A DNA stretch of 64,000 nt from Maribacter sp. (GTDB lineage: Bacteria > Bacteroidota > Bacteroidia > Flavobacteriales > Flavobacteriaceae). The DNA lies in contig DRFI01000023.1 in NCBI GenBank assembly GCA_011050675.1, forward strand, positions 1-64,000, read 5' to 3'. Position 1 is the stretch's first letter, and each line of letters starts with the position of its first letter. Positions 1 through 6,800 of the stretch are shown piece by piece. Made by a program: the position numbers and the translations under genes. The notes beneath the pieces were generated by a model. It saw nothing but the letters and a program-made list of their open reading frames with translations, searched no databases and was not told where the DNA came from.

Positions 1-148
1 CCTACGTTTCTGTATTGCCTAGATAAATAGCAGATAAATTGAATAAAAAAAGCTCAAGAATCTGTTTTTTGAATCTATGAGCCTAGAATAATATTGTCTC
101 AGATTAAAGAAGAATTTGTTTGTTTTTTACCTCAGTTCTTTGTTGTGC
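1..148 (-). other. Half of an attC-like site (cassette C, R'' end)
   Basis: Read on the minus strand, the box GCACAAC (148-142) lies 10 bases after the stop of the gene at 159-746. It is the exact reverse complement of GTTGTGC (764-758), which precedes that gene. This is the relation expected between the R'' and R' halves of one cassette. The partner arm of this site is not convincingly found in bases 1-141. It may lie outside the window or be eroded. Confidence 0.5.
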
Positions 149-158
149 TTAGTTATTT

Positions 159-746
159 TTAGTTCCAAATTTGTTTTATTTTATTCCACAAACCTTTATT
201 CTCAACTGTTATATTTTGCTCAGATGATTTTGTTTTCTTTCTGAATTCAATTCCGATTAAGGGAAACGATATTTCTTTAATGTAATCCATAATCCAACTT
301 TCAGCTTGCTCAACTAATTCAATACGCTTTTTTAATTCAGATGATACAGTATTAACGATTTCTATATTTTCTTTTTCCTTTTTATTTACATTGTCGTAAA
401 TCATTACGCAAAGAGCTTCGATTAAGGTATTTCGTTTTCCGATATCAATTTTTTCCTCGTCTATAAATTTTAAATACAAGTCAATATTTTTGTGTTCCTG
501 AGCAAGTAATAAGTCTTCGTCTTGAGATGAAAAGTAAAATTCAGGATTTTCGCTCCATTCAGCAAGTAATTCTTCGTCAATATCAGGTTTGTTAGAACTG
601 ATAGCTGAGAAATTTTTTCCTCCGCATTTTGAACAAGTTAAGTTATAAACATAACTATCTTTCAATTCAAATGCAGCTTCTCTTTTGTCAACTTCTATTG
701 AATCAACATTTCCACATTCGCAAGTTCTATTGTATTTGTAGGTCAT
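159..746 (-). CDS. Cassette-borne hypothetical protein with zinc-ribbon-like N-terminus
   Basis: A 195-aa protein I do not recognise. The N-terminus has two cysteine pairs, CEC at about 9-11 and CSKC at about 38-41, arranged like a zinc ribbon. The rest is charged and helical with no signal peptide or membrane segment, so it is probably cytoplasmic. The ATG at 746 lies 11 bp after the box GTTGTGC, and the stop is followed 10 bp later by GCACAAC. The gene is thus the only ORF of an integron-like cassette of about 0.6 kb. No promoter is visible. Function unknown. Confidence 0.75.
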   Translation of the reverse strand: MTYKYNRTCECGNVDSIEVDKREAAFELKDSYVYNLTCSKCGGKNFSAISSNKPDIDEELLAEWSENPEFYFSSQDEDLLLAQEHKNIDLYLKFIDEEKIDIGKRNTLIEALCVMIYDNVNKKEKENIEIVNTVSSELKKRIELVEQAESWIMDYIKEISFPLIGIEFRKKTKSSEQNITVENKGLWNKIKQIWN

Positions 747-757
747 TTTTTAATTAA

Positions 758-953
758 GCACAACGACTGAGCTATGAACAGTACGGGAGCAAACTAGCGT
801 TTGCTTTCCGCCAAGCAAATAGCAAAATCTTTTTGTTTTGTTTTTTCTTTTTATTGTTTAAAGCAAAATCCCAAAGATTTTGCGGTCTTTATAAAAATAC
901 ACAAACCCAGCGATTAAGCCCAAAACCCGTATTGTTTATAGGTTTTGTTGTAA
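758..953 (-). other. attC-like recombination site between cassettes B and C
   Basis: On the plus strand it reads GCACAAC (758-764), a 7-nt spacer, arm CTATGAACAGTACGGG (772-787), a variable centre, arm CCCGTATTGTTTATAG (926-941), a 5-nt spacer and GTTGTAA (947-953). The two 16-nt arms pair completely on the plus strand, with two G-T wobbles. On the opposite strand those two become A-C mismatches. The centre holds two more hairpins, 789-804 and 863-883. Box, spacer, arm, variable loop, arm, spacer, box is the plan of an integron attC. At 196 bp it is long for the class. Confidence 0.75.
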
Positions 954-959
954 AACGTT

Positions 960-1379
960 TTATCCCCATTTCTCTTCCAATTCTTCATAATTCTCGTCAT
1001 AAAACAGGATAAAAGCATCAAGTCCATCTTTTTCGGTTTGTTCTGGAATTATGCTACAAAAATCTTTATCGTAAAAGTCATATTCTACCAGTCCGAGCCA
1101 TTTTTTCCTTTTTCGAGTTATAGGTCTTTTATAGCAAACGTAAAATTCATATTCATCTAACTCTCCAACAATGGATACAGATACTCCATTTCCATTATCA
1201 TCTTCAATATTTAAGGAAGGTGAGCAATGTATTTGATTTTCATTTGCGCTGAGTTGAAGTTTAAGTAATTCCAACCATTGGAAATCATTAAATTTATCAA
1301 TGAATTCATCTTTTTTCAAGAATTGTTCATTCACTAAATAAGATTTCAGAGGGTGAGATTCAGAATATTTTAATTTCAA
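960..1379 (-). CDS. Cassette-borne hypothetical protein
   Basis: Unknown acidic protein of about 139 aa, soluble, with no signal peptide or recognisable motif. The open frame continues upstream to 1523, but that part translates the attC-like site at 1391-1521, so I place the start at the TTG at 1377-1379. A start further in is possible. The stop TAA (962-960) is 6 bp before the box TTACAAC (953-947), the exact complement of GTTGTAA (1397-1391) in front of the gene. This makes it the middle cassette of the array. Start uncertain, function unknown. Confidence 0.6.
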   Translation of the reverse strand: MKLKYSESHPLKSYLVNEQFLKKDEFIDKFNDFQWLELLKLQLSANENQIHCSPSLNIEDDNGNGVSVSIVGELDEYEFYVCYKRPITRKRKKWLGLVEYDFYDKDFCSIIPEQTEKDGLDAFILFYDENYEELEEKWG

Positions 1380-1390
1380 TTTTAAATGTT

Positions 1391-1521
1391 TTACAACGTT
1401 TAGTGTATGAGCAGTGGCGTGGTTCGTCACGGACAATTGCAAACAGGTACTTGCCATTGGAAATTCCGCAGGAATTTCCAAGTAAGCGAGGACAAGCCAT
1501 TGCTTATACACATTGTTAGGC
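1391..1521 (-). other. attC-like recombination site between cassettes A and B
   Basis: On the plus strand: TTACAAC (1391-1397), 5-nt spacer, arm GTGTATGAGCAGTGGC (1403-1418), centre, arm GCCATTGCTTATACAC (1496-1511), 3-nt spacer, GTTAGGC (1515-1521). The arms pair over 16 positions with two G-T wobbles on the plus strand, which would be A-C mismatches on the minus strand. The centre contains a perfect 11-bp hairpin (1457-1467 with 1471-1481). GCCTAAC fits the R'' consensus RYYYAAC and contains the stop codon of the preceding gene. Size 131 bp, within the usual attC range. Confidence 0.8.
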
Positions 1522-2328
1522 ACTGGTTTTTCTTTCGTAATTTTCTATAAAATCATATAATTCACTACTTACAGATATTGGGTCTTTCCATATTTCAGTT
1601 CCTGAAAACCTAATAACTTGATATCCTTTTGATTTATATAATCTGTCTCTTTTTCTATCGCTTGTAAATGCTTCTTTTGTGTTATGATATTTAAATCCAT
1701 CACACTCTACAATTAATTTAAATCTTTCGTCATTAGGTTTCCAAATAAGCAAGTCAACCCTTGTGCTTTTGTTGTCAATTTTAAACTCGGGAAACCCTGC
1801 TTGAAGTGTAATGTGATAAGAGTCCCAAACAAAATTCTTGACAATTAAGCGATGATATTCAAAAAGTTTGTAATCCTCATTTGTATAAACACCAGCTTTA
1901 ATTTGGTTATTCATCGCAGATTCAAAACCAGTCATTTCAAAGTCGCCTGTTTTCGTTTTATAATCTTCAATTATATTCAAAATGTTTTTATGGATTATTC
2001 TAATATTAGATATTTCCAGTTCGGCATTTTTGAAAGGTTCTGTAATTTCTAAATTTATAAATTGATTTTTAATGAATAGGAGTATAAGCGAATTCATAAA
2101 TATTCTCTCAATTGGGGATTCACAAAATTCCGCAACTATTTCTGCATTTATCTTGGAACTATTTTCAATGTAAGAAGAAAAAAAATCCGAGAAAGGAATT
2201 CCGTCGCTTTCATCAGGCATTTCCGTTTGTTCTTTAATTGACTTTTTGAGAAAAAAATCCAAGACCAATTTAAAATCGCCAGAATTTTCTAATTTATCTC
2301 TCAAATCATTTAATGTGCAGTCTGTCAT
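1516..2328 (-). CDS. Cassette-borne Vsr/DUF559-like endonuclease-domain protein
   Basis: A 270-aa protein starting at ATG 2328; the longer open frame to 2406 runs through the recombination site and is rejected. The last 80 or so residues look like the Vsr/DUF559 restriction-endonuclease-like fold. An RVDLLIW strand supplies the first Asp, followed by IVECDGFKYH, DRKRDRLYKSKGYQVIRF and an SGTEIW turn. A CESPIERIF motif lies near residue 90, as in several nuclease-associated families. The gene occupies the first visible cassette and its stop lies inside the box GCCTAAC. A role in restriction or defence is plausible but inferred. A non-defence DNA repair role is also possible. Confidence 0.75.
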   Translation of the reverse strand: MTDCTLNDLRDKLENSGDFKLVLDFFLKKSIKEQTEMPDESDGIPFSDFFSSYIENSSKINAEIVAEFCESPIERIFMNSLILLFIKNQFINLEITEPFKNAELEISNIRIIHKNILNIIEDYKTKTGDFEMTGFESAMNNQIKAGVYTNEDYKLFEYHRLIVKNFVWDSYHITLQAGFPEFKIDNKSTRVDLLIWKPNDERFKLIVECDGFKYHNTKEAFTSDRKRDRLYKSKGYQVIRFSGTEIWKDPISVSSELYDFIENYERKTSA

Positions 2329-2342
2329 TTTTTTTAACTTGT

Positions 2343-2420
2343 GCCTAACAATAGTATATATAACATTAATGTTATATATACTTCCAATATAGGATATATA
2401 TAACATATGTTATATATATC
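2343..2420 (-). other. Upstream boundary of cassette array, R' box plus two AT-rich hairpins
   Basis: On the minus strand GTTAGGC (2349-2343) stands 14 bp before the nuclease ATG and exactly complements that cassette's R'' box. Behind it are two perfect inverted repeats: 2354-2364 with 2371-2381 (11 bp) and 2393-2404 with 2409-2420 (12 bp), both made of alternating AT. This is not a standard attC layout. It could be an attI-type site, a decayed attC or a terminator pair. Only the R' box is well supported. Confidence 0.45.
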
Positions 2421-2534
2421 TTTTATAATTTTCTAAGAGTCAGGAGGCTTTTAATATTTCAAAATTATTAAGGCAGCATACCTATTATTAATTAATTTTC
2501 TTTTAATTGTGGTGTCCTTAGAATATTTGATTTT

Positions 2535-2954
2535 TTATTTAAAAGGTTTTAAATAAATGTAACATTTAGTTTCCATATCATAGTAGGGTAGGGTTCCGTC
2601 AGGCCTTCCTGGCATATTTAGTATTCTTTGATATCGATTATAGCTTCTTCTTAATGCTAAAATGTCACCTTTGGTTGCAGGTTTATTATTGTTAGTTGTA
2701 AAAACATTTTTTAAAACATCTGCTGCAAGAGCACCAACGGCTGCATTACCAATTCCAGCAGCACTTATTTGCTCTATTTTATTAGTTGAATTAGTGGAAT
2801 TTGTTGTTTGTAAACCTGTTTGTGGAGCATCTATTTTTGTTTTTTGATGATGTGCTTTAGATCTACATGTTGCGCTACAGAATTTCTGAACGTGTCTTCT
2901 TTTCGGAATGAATTCCTCATAGCAATAAAGGCAGGTGTAGTGTTTTGTATCCAT
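2535..2954 (-). CDS. Small zinc-finger protein of integrative elements
   Basis: A 139-aa protein. The N-terminus carries a treble-clef-like cysteine cluster: CLYC at about 8-11, then FCSATCRSKAHH at about 25-36. A low-complexity Thr/Asn/Ser linker follows, then a glycine/alanine-rich short hydrophobic stretch (about 65-80) and a basic C-terminus ending in YIYLKPFK. I know of no firm family name. It lies on the same strand as the island integrase and the unknown gene behind it, with about 95 bp before its start. A 34-bp dyad covers its start codon and suggests self-regulation. DNA- or RNA-binding is inferred from the cysteines only. Confidence 0.65.
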   Translation of the reverse strand: MDTKHYTCLYCYEEFIPKRRHVQKFCSATCRSKAHHQKTKIDAPQTGLQTTNSTNSTNKIEQISAAGIGNAAVGALAADVLKNVFTTNNNKPATKGDILALRRSYNRYQRILNMPGRPDGTLPYYDMETKCYIYLKPFK

Positions 2955-2987
2955 TATGCGTTAAATGTACGTAAGTTTGACGCATAA
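2954..2987. promoter_or_regulatory. Imperfect dyad at the start of the zinc-finger gene
   Basis: The arms TTATGCGTTAAATGTAC and GTAAGTTTGACGCATAA pair at 16 of 17 positions counting two G-T wobbles, and touch the ATG at 2954. It could be an operator, or a hairpin in the leader that controls translation. Confidence 0.4.
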
Positions 2988-3048
2988 TTTGTTGTTTTGA
3001 TGATTATTATATAACTGAAACAAAACCCTTAGTAGGTTATGGTAACAA

Positions 3049-3717
3049 TTAATTTTCCAAGTTGAAAACATTATCCAAAAGAAAATTTCTTGATTCTTGG
3101 TCTGTTATCAATACTGTCTTCTTTTTATCGTTTGCTATTTTTATAGCATTATTTTTCTCTAAAACTTTGTCTGTTTTAATGATGTTTTTAAGAAGGGGAG
3201 GAGTATCGTTCTCAAAGTAGGTCAAGACTTCTTTTGAGTTTAAATCTGTTATTATATTAATTTTGAACTTAGTTTCTACAGCCAATTTATGATGATTGAA
3301 ATAATCTTGCTGTAGGTGAAAATAACTTTTTAGACTTTTATTGATTTCACAATGGTTATTGAAGTGCTCATTCATCCATTTAGTAATGAATACGTAAAAG
3401 CGAAGATGTAAAATGTAATTTTCTAGCAGTGTTTTAAATTGCAATGTGCCTAGGTCTTCTTTGGCATCTAATAATTTTAGAAGATTATAATTAAGAATAG
3501 TTGCCTTTTCTAGTACTGATCCATAATTTTTTACAGAGTTAATTTTATCTATTGTACCAATCGTGGAAATAAGTACCGGAGTATTAAAAAAATCATCTGA
3601 ATTAATACCTTCAAATTTAGATTTTTCGCTGTCAGGTATAATACTCTTTGGAAAAAAGAATAGAAGCGGTCTGTAGAGCTGCTCTATTAAGTGCTTAAGG
3701 GTTTTTCCAGAATCCAT
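3049..3717 (-). CDS. Hypothetical protein coupled to island integrase
   Basis: A 222-aa, mostly helical, soluble protein that I do not recognise; no motif, signal peptide or membrane span. Its ATG (3717) is one base after the integrase stop (3719), so the two are almost certainly co-transcribed and translationally coupled. It is rich in Lys, Asn and Leu with a probable helical bundle at 70-150. Coupling to a recombinase suggests an accessory role in integration, excision or element maintenance, but nothing in the sequence shows this directly. Confidence 0.65.
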   Translation of the reverse strand: MDSGKTLKHLIEQLYRPLLFFFPKSIIPDSEKSKFEGINSDDFFNTPVLISTIGTIDKINSVKNYGSVLEKATILNYNLLKLLDAKEDLGTLQFKTLLENYILHLRFYVFITKWMNEHFNNHCEINKSLKSYFHLQQDYFNHHKLAVETKFKINIITDLNSKEVLTYFENDTPPLLKNIIKTDKVLEKNNAIKIANDKKKTVLITDQESRNFLLDNVFNLEN

Positions 3718-3718
3718 A

Positions 3719-5038
3719 TTATCCTTTTAGGAGATTTGAATAATCTTGTGCTAATTCAGCATCTATATCCCTTAGATATTTTTCTAGGGCAGACATAGAG
3801 TTGTGACCTGTAATCAACATAAGTTTACTTTTTGCTTCAAATGGTGTAGAATCCTTTAATATCATTCGATATAATTTTGTGATATAGGTATGTCTAAAGC
3901 TATATAATCCAAAATTTTCATTTAAGTCAAAATGTCTTTTTACCTTTTGTTTAAAACGCTTAGAAAAGTAGTTTCTTCTATTTGTTTCTTTGGTGTCCCA
4001 GAAACTACCGATTGCGGTTGGTGTAAACAAAAGATGATTAGGATTCATGTTTGTTAAATCGGGTAATTCGTCCAGCAACATTTGTGGTATTGTCTTTCGT
4101 TTTAAGTTGCTGTTCTTTGCTTGAAAAGTGAGTGTTTTATTCTGAATATCAACATCTTTGATTCTTAATCTTGATACTTCTATCGGTCTAAGAAAATTAT
4201 ATGCTACAAATTTAATATACAGAAGAAGTATAGGGTCTTCTTTGGCTAAATGTTTGAAAATGCTTTTCTCGATATCCTGTGTAAAAGTTTTGTTACTATT
4301 CGGGACTGATTTCAATACTTTAATGGTCTTTATAAAATTGAACTTCAATAATTCGTTCTCCTCTAAGGTCTGTAATATTGTACCAAGAGTAAGCCTGAAG
4401 TTATTTCTGTTTCTGGCACTGGTCTTTATTACTATTTCATTAAGAAAATCCAATAATATTTTTTTTGATAATTGGTCAATGGTTTTAACGTCAGGATAAT
4501 TTTCGGATAACCATTTCAAAAATGCTTTCGTTTTTAGACGATAATCTTGTAATGTTCTAGACTTTACCTGATTTTGCTTCAACTTCATTACATACTCAAA
4601 GGCTTCATTTAATGGCATACCTATATCTTGTGCCTTGTTCGTTATAGAAGTGTCGGATTCAGGTTTAGGCAGAATTTCTTCTTTAATCTTAACGTTAGAA
4701 GTGTTTTTTGAAGTAGATTTTTTTAATTCTTCGTTTTTTTCAAAAGGACTATATCCCTCTTTGAGCAATTTTAGTAAATTTTTTCTGTAAGATGTTAAAA
4801 TAGTAAGTCTATCAGCTTTGGTCTTATAATAATTTGCTTTGCCATAAATATTCTTCATCCGCACCAATTTTTTGGTAATTGGGTCTCTAAATGAAAAATA
4901 GACGTACCATCTTTTGGAGAGATCACCCTTTGCGGTGTAGATTTTTGGAGCCGAGAAATTACTTTTTGTTGACAAATCGTGTTCTAAAACGTGTTCACTT
5001 TCGTGTTCAAATGTAATTGTTTCTAAAAATATAGACAT
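3719..5038 (-). CDS. Tyrosine recombinase (island integrase)
   Basis: A 439-aa tyrosine recombinase that would integrate and excise the island at the neighbouring tRNA-Met. An N-terminal region (about 30-100, with KRWYVYFSFRDP) resembles arm-binding domains of Bacteroidota integrases, and a core-binding domain lies at about 140-235. The catalytic domain has Arg284 (NFLRPIEVSR), Arg382 and His383 in YSFRHT, His412 (GHNS) and Tyr421. The first His of the HxxR motif is Tyr379 here. Its ATG follows the T-run of a terminator directly, so it has almost no leader of its own. It is not an integron integrase as far as I can see. Confidence 0.9.
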   Translation of the reverse strand: MSIFLETITFEHESEHVLEHDLSTKSNFSAPKIYTAKGDLSKRWYVYFSFRDPITKKLVRMKNIYGKANYYKTKADRLTILTSYRKNLLKLLKEGYSPFEKNEELKKSTSKNTSNVKIKEEILPKPESDTSITNKAQDIGMPLNEAFEYVMKLKQNQVKSRTLQDYRLKTKAFLKWLSENYPDVKTIDQLSKKILLDFLNEIVIKTSARNRNNFRLTLGTILQTLEENELLKFNFIKTIKVLKSVPNSNKTFTQDIEKSIFKHLAKEDPILLLYIKFVAYNFLRPIEVSRLRIKDVDIQNKTLTFQAKNSNLKRKTIPQMLLDELPDLTNMNPNHLLFTPTAIGSFWDTKETNRRNYFSKRFKQKVKRHFDLNENFGLYSFRHTYITKLYRMILKDSTPFEAKSKLMLITGHNSMSALEKYLRDIDAELAQDYSNLLKG

Positions 5039-5069
5039 AAAAAAACGGTTTAGAGTGAACTAAACCGTT
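5039..5069 (-). terminator. Rho-independent terminator, originally downstream of tRNA-Met
   Basis: On the minus strand AACGGTTTAG, a 6-nt loop and CTAAACCGTT form a perfect 10-bp stem followed by seven T. Before the 19.8-kb element inserted, this lay just behind tRNA-Met and would have ended its transcript. Now it stands between the left att repeat and the integrase ATG at 5038. Confidence 0.8.
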
Positions 5070-5090
5070 GTTTTGGTACGTTTTACTAGT

Positions 5091-5133
5091 GTAGCGAGAG
5101 GGGGGCACGATCCCCCGACCTCCGGGTTATGAA
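5091..5133 (-). repeat. attL: 43-bp copy of tRNA-Met 3' end
   Basis: Identical over 43 bp to 24869-24911, the 3' part of the intact tRNA-Met (anticodon loop through acceptor stem). The 5' half of the tRNA is absent, so this copy is not a functional tRNA. It marks the left junction of the element. Confidence 0.93.
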
Positions 5134-5152
5134 AATTTACATACATATATCA

Positions 5153-5185
5153 AATTAATTCAAACTAGTTGAAAATGAATTAATT
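5153..5185. repeat. Inverted repeat near attL
   Basis: AATTAATTCA (5153-5162) and TGAATTAATT (5176-5185) form a perfect 10-bp inverted repeat, with palindromic AACTAGTT between them. It lies 20 bp inside the element's left end, where recombinase or excisionase binding sites are expected. AT content makes chance formation possible. Confidence 0.4.
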
Positions 5186-5237
5186 ATGTTATTTAAAATA
5201 TAGTTTAATCTCAATTGGTATCATTTGAAACTAAAAA

Positions 5238-5258
5238 ATGTTGTACCTATGTTGTACC
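5238..5258 (+). repeat. Left copy of 21-bp terminal repeat (candidate integrase arm site)
   Basis: TTGTACCTATGTTGTACC with its preceding ATG is a tandem of the unit TGTTGTACC and is repeated exactly at 24788-24808 in the same orientation. It lies about 105 bp inside attL and just upstream of the integrase promoter box. This position suggests integrase arm-type binding sites that may also repress the integrase. Confidence 0.6.
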
Positions 5259-5267
5259 TAAAATTTT

Positions 5268-5275
5268 TATCTTTG
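5268..5275 (+). promoter_or_regulatory. Integrase promoter -7 box
   Basis: TATCTTTG matches the Bacteroidota -7 consensus TAnnTTTG and lies 17 bp before the integrase ATG. The TTG-containing repeats at 5238-5258 cover the region where the -33 element would be. Confidence 0.55.
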
Positions 5276-5292
5276 ATATTTAAGATAAAATT

Positions 5293-6501
5293 ATGGCAAC
5301 AGTTCAAGCAGTTTTACGAAAAAAAAAGAATGCCCAAAATTTATATCCAATCACTATTCGAATAACAAAGGATAGGAAATCATCTTTTATTTCCATTGGT
5401 CAATATATAGATGAAAAGTTGTGGGATGTAAAAAACAGGAGAGTCAAAAAATCTCATCCCAATGCTTCTCGAATAAATCACTTGATATTGAAAAAGCTTG
5501 CTCACGCCAATAATAAATTATTAGATTCTGAAATTAAAGAAGATGCGATTTCAGCATCACAGGTTCGAGAAAACGTAACAGGAAAAAATAAAAAGGATTT
5601 TTTTGAAATAGCACAATTGCACCTTGAAAATTTAAAGTATGCAGAAAAATATCCTCAGTATCTAACGCAGAAAGGCCGTATTGGGAAGTTTAAAAAATTT
5701 ATTGGTAAGGATAAACTTTATTTTAATGAAATAACTGTTTTCTTATTGAAGAATTTTGAAAGTTTTCTACTTAATCTGGAGAAAAGAAAACCGAGAACTG
5801 CAATAAATTATATGATTTTAATTCGTAAGATTTATAATATTGCTATTAATGATGGTTTAGCTGAGCATTGTAATTATCCCTTTGGAAAAGGGAAAATTCA
5901 AATTCGAATTCCTGAATCTGATAAAGTGGGTTTGTCTATTGAAGAAGTAAAAATGCTGGAAAATGCATGCAATTTAACAGTTGCCCAACAAAATGCTATT
6001 AACATTTGGCTAACTAGTTTTTATTTTGCAGGGATAAGGGTAAGTGATGTTTTGCAATTACGATGGTCTGATTTTAATGATGGTAGGTTGGTATACAGAA
6101 TGAATAAAAATCAAAAAATAGTTTCATTAAAAGTGCCAGAAAAGGCTACTGCCATCTTGGAATTATATAAAGAATCCAGTCTTAGAAAAAACGGCGTTAT
6201 TTTTCCATATTTAAAAGGAACTAATTTCAATGATGCAAAAGAGTTGTTAACTAGAACTAAAACAGCTACAAGAACCATAAATAGAAGATTGGAATTGGTA
6301 GCAAAGCAATTAAAAATAGATAAGAAGTTAAGCATGCATATTGCTCGACATAGTTTTGGAAACATATCTGGAGACAAAATTCCTATTCAAATGTTACAAA
6401 AGCTTTATCGCCATTCTTCTATTACTACTACAATTTCATATCAGTCCAGTTTTATGAAAAGAGACACTGATGATGCACTTGATAAAGTAATTAACTTTTG
6501 A
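5293..6501 (+). CDS. Tyrosine recombinase (IME integrase)
   Basis: A 402-aa integrase of the Bacteroidota phage-integrase type, the enzyme expected to recombine attL and attR. Residues 1-95 form an arm-DNA-binding domain (QAVLRKKKNAQNLYPITIRI start), about 105-200 the SAM-like core-binding domain, and 210-400 the catalytic domain. Active-site residues are all visible: Arg249 (FAGIRVSD), His349-x-x-Arg352 (HIARHSFG), His374 (YRHSS) and Tyr383 (TISYQ). It reads inward from attL, about 160 bp from it. It differs clearly from the island recombinase at 3719-5038, although both sit at the same tRNA. Confidence 0.95.
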   Translation: MATVQAVLRKKKNAQNLYPITIRITKDRKSSFISIGQYIDEKLWDVKNRRVKKSHPNASRINHLILKKLAHANNKLLDSEIKEDAISASQVRENVTGKNKKDFFEIAQLHLENLKYAEKYPQYLTQKGRIGKFKKFIGKDKLYFNEITVFLLKNFESFLLNLEKRKPRTAINYMILIRKIYNIAINDGLAEHCNYPFGKGKIQIRIPESDKVGLSIEEVKMLENACNLTVAQQNAINIWLTSFYFAGIRVSDVLQLRWSDFNDGRLVYRMNKNQKIVSLKVPEKATAILELYKESSLRKNGVIFPYLKGTNFNDAKELLTRTKTATRTINRRLELVAKQLKIDKKLSMHIARHSFGNISGDKIPIQMLQKLYRHSSITTTISYQSSFMKRDTDDALDKVINF

Positions 6502-6800
6502 AATTATAATTCTTATAAAAATCAGACTACCCCATAAGTTAACTTTCCAATTCCTCCATATATCAAAGAACATTTGGTTTCCTTTCCTTAATTTATGCTC
6601 TGCTAAATTCGTTAAGTGAAAAGCAAATTTCAAGAATTATTGTTTTTAATTTTTTTTAACAAAAAGAAAGTGAATTAATTAAAAAACAATAAGTTTGTTT
6701 TCCTCCCCTATAATAGATAAGTATTTATTTTAGAATGTTTACGGTTTTCCGTAATGCTAGAACATTGCTTTAAATTAAATTAGTCAGTAATTTAAATAAT

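Larger units (their letters stand above)
1..5090. mobile_element. Genomic island end (partial), integrase next to tRNA-Met att site
   Basis: This stretch holds only accessory genes, all on the minus strand: a tyrosine recombinase abutting the tRNA-derived att repeat, two unknown genes, and a three-gene array with integron-cassette architecture. An integrase starting within about 55 bp of a tRNA 3' end is typical of an island integrated at that tRNA. No second att copy is visible to the left, so the far end lies outside the window. It probably sits in tandem with the element at 5091-24911, both using the same tRNA-Met. The island interpretation is inference from gene content and position. Confidence 0.55.

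Noticed and set aside
1380..1523. N-terminal extension of the cassette B protein
   Set aside because: The open frame there is a translation of the attC-like inverted repeat, starting in the previous gene's stop region. Coding is unlikely.
2329..2406. N-terminal extension of the nuclease-like cassette protein
   Set aside because: It runs through the R' box and AT palindromes; the ATG at 2328 gives a natural N-terminus.
3719..5038. Integron integrase IntI for the cassette array
   Set aside because: Its domain layout and tRNA-adjacent position fit a genomic island integrase, and I see no IntI-specific insertion near the catalytic motif.
5091..5133. A second functional tRNA-Met gene
   Set aside because: Only the 3' half of the tRNA is present; it is the att duplication.
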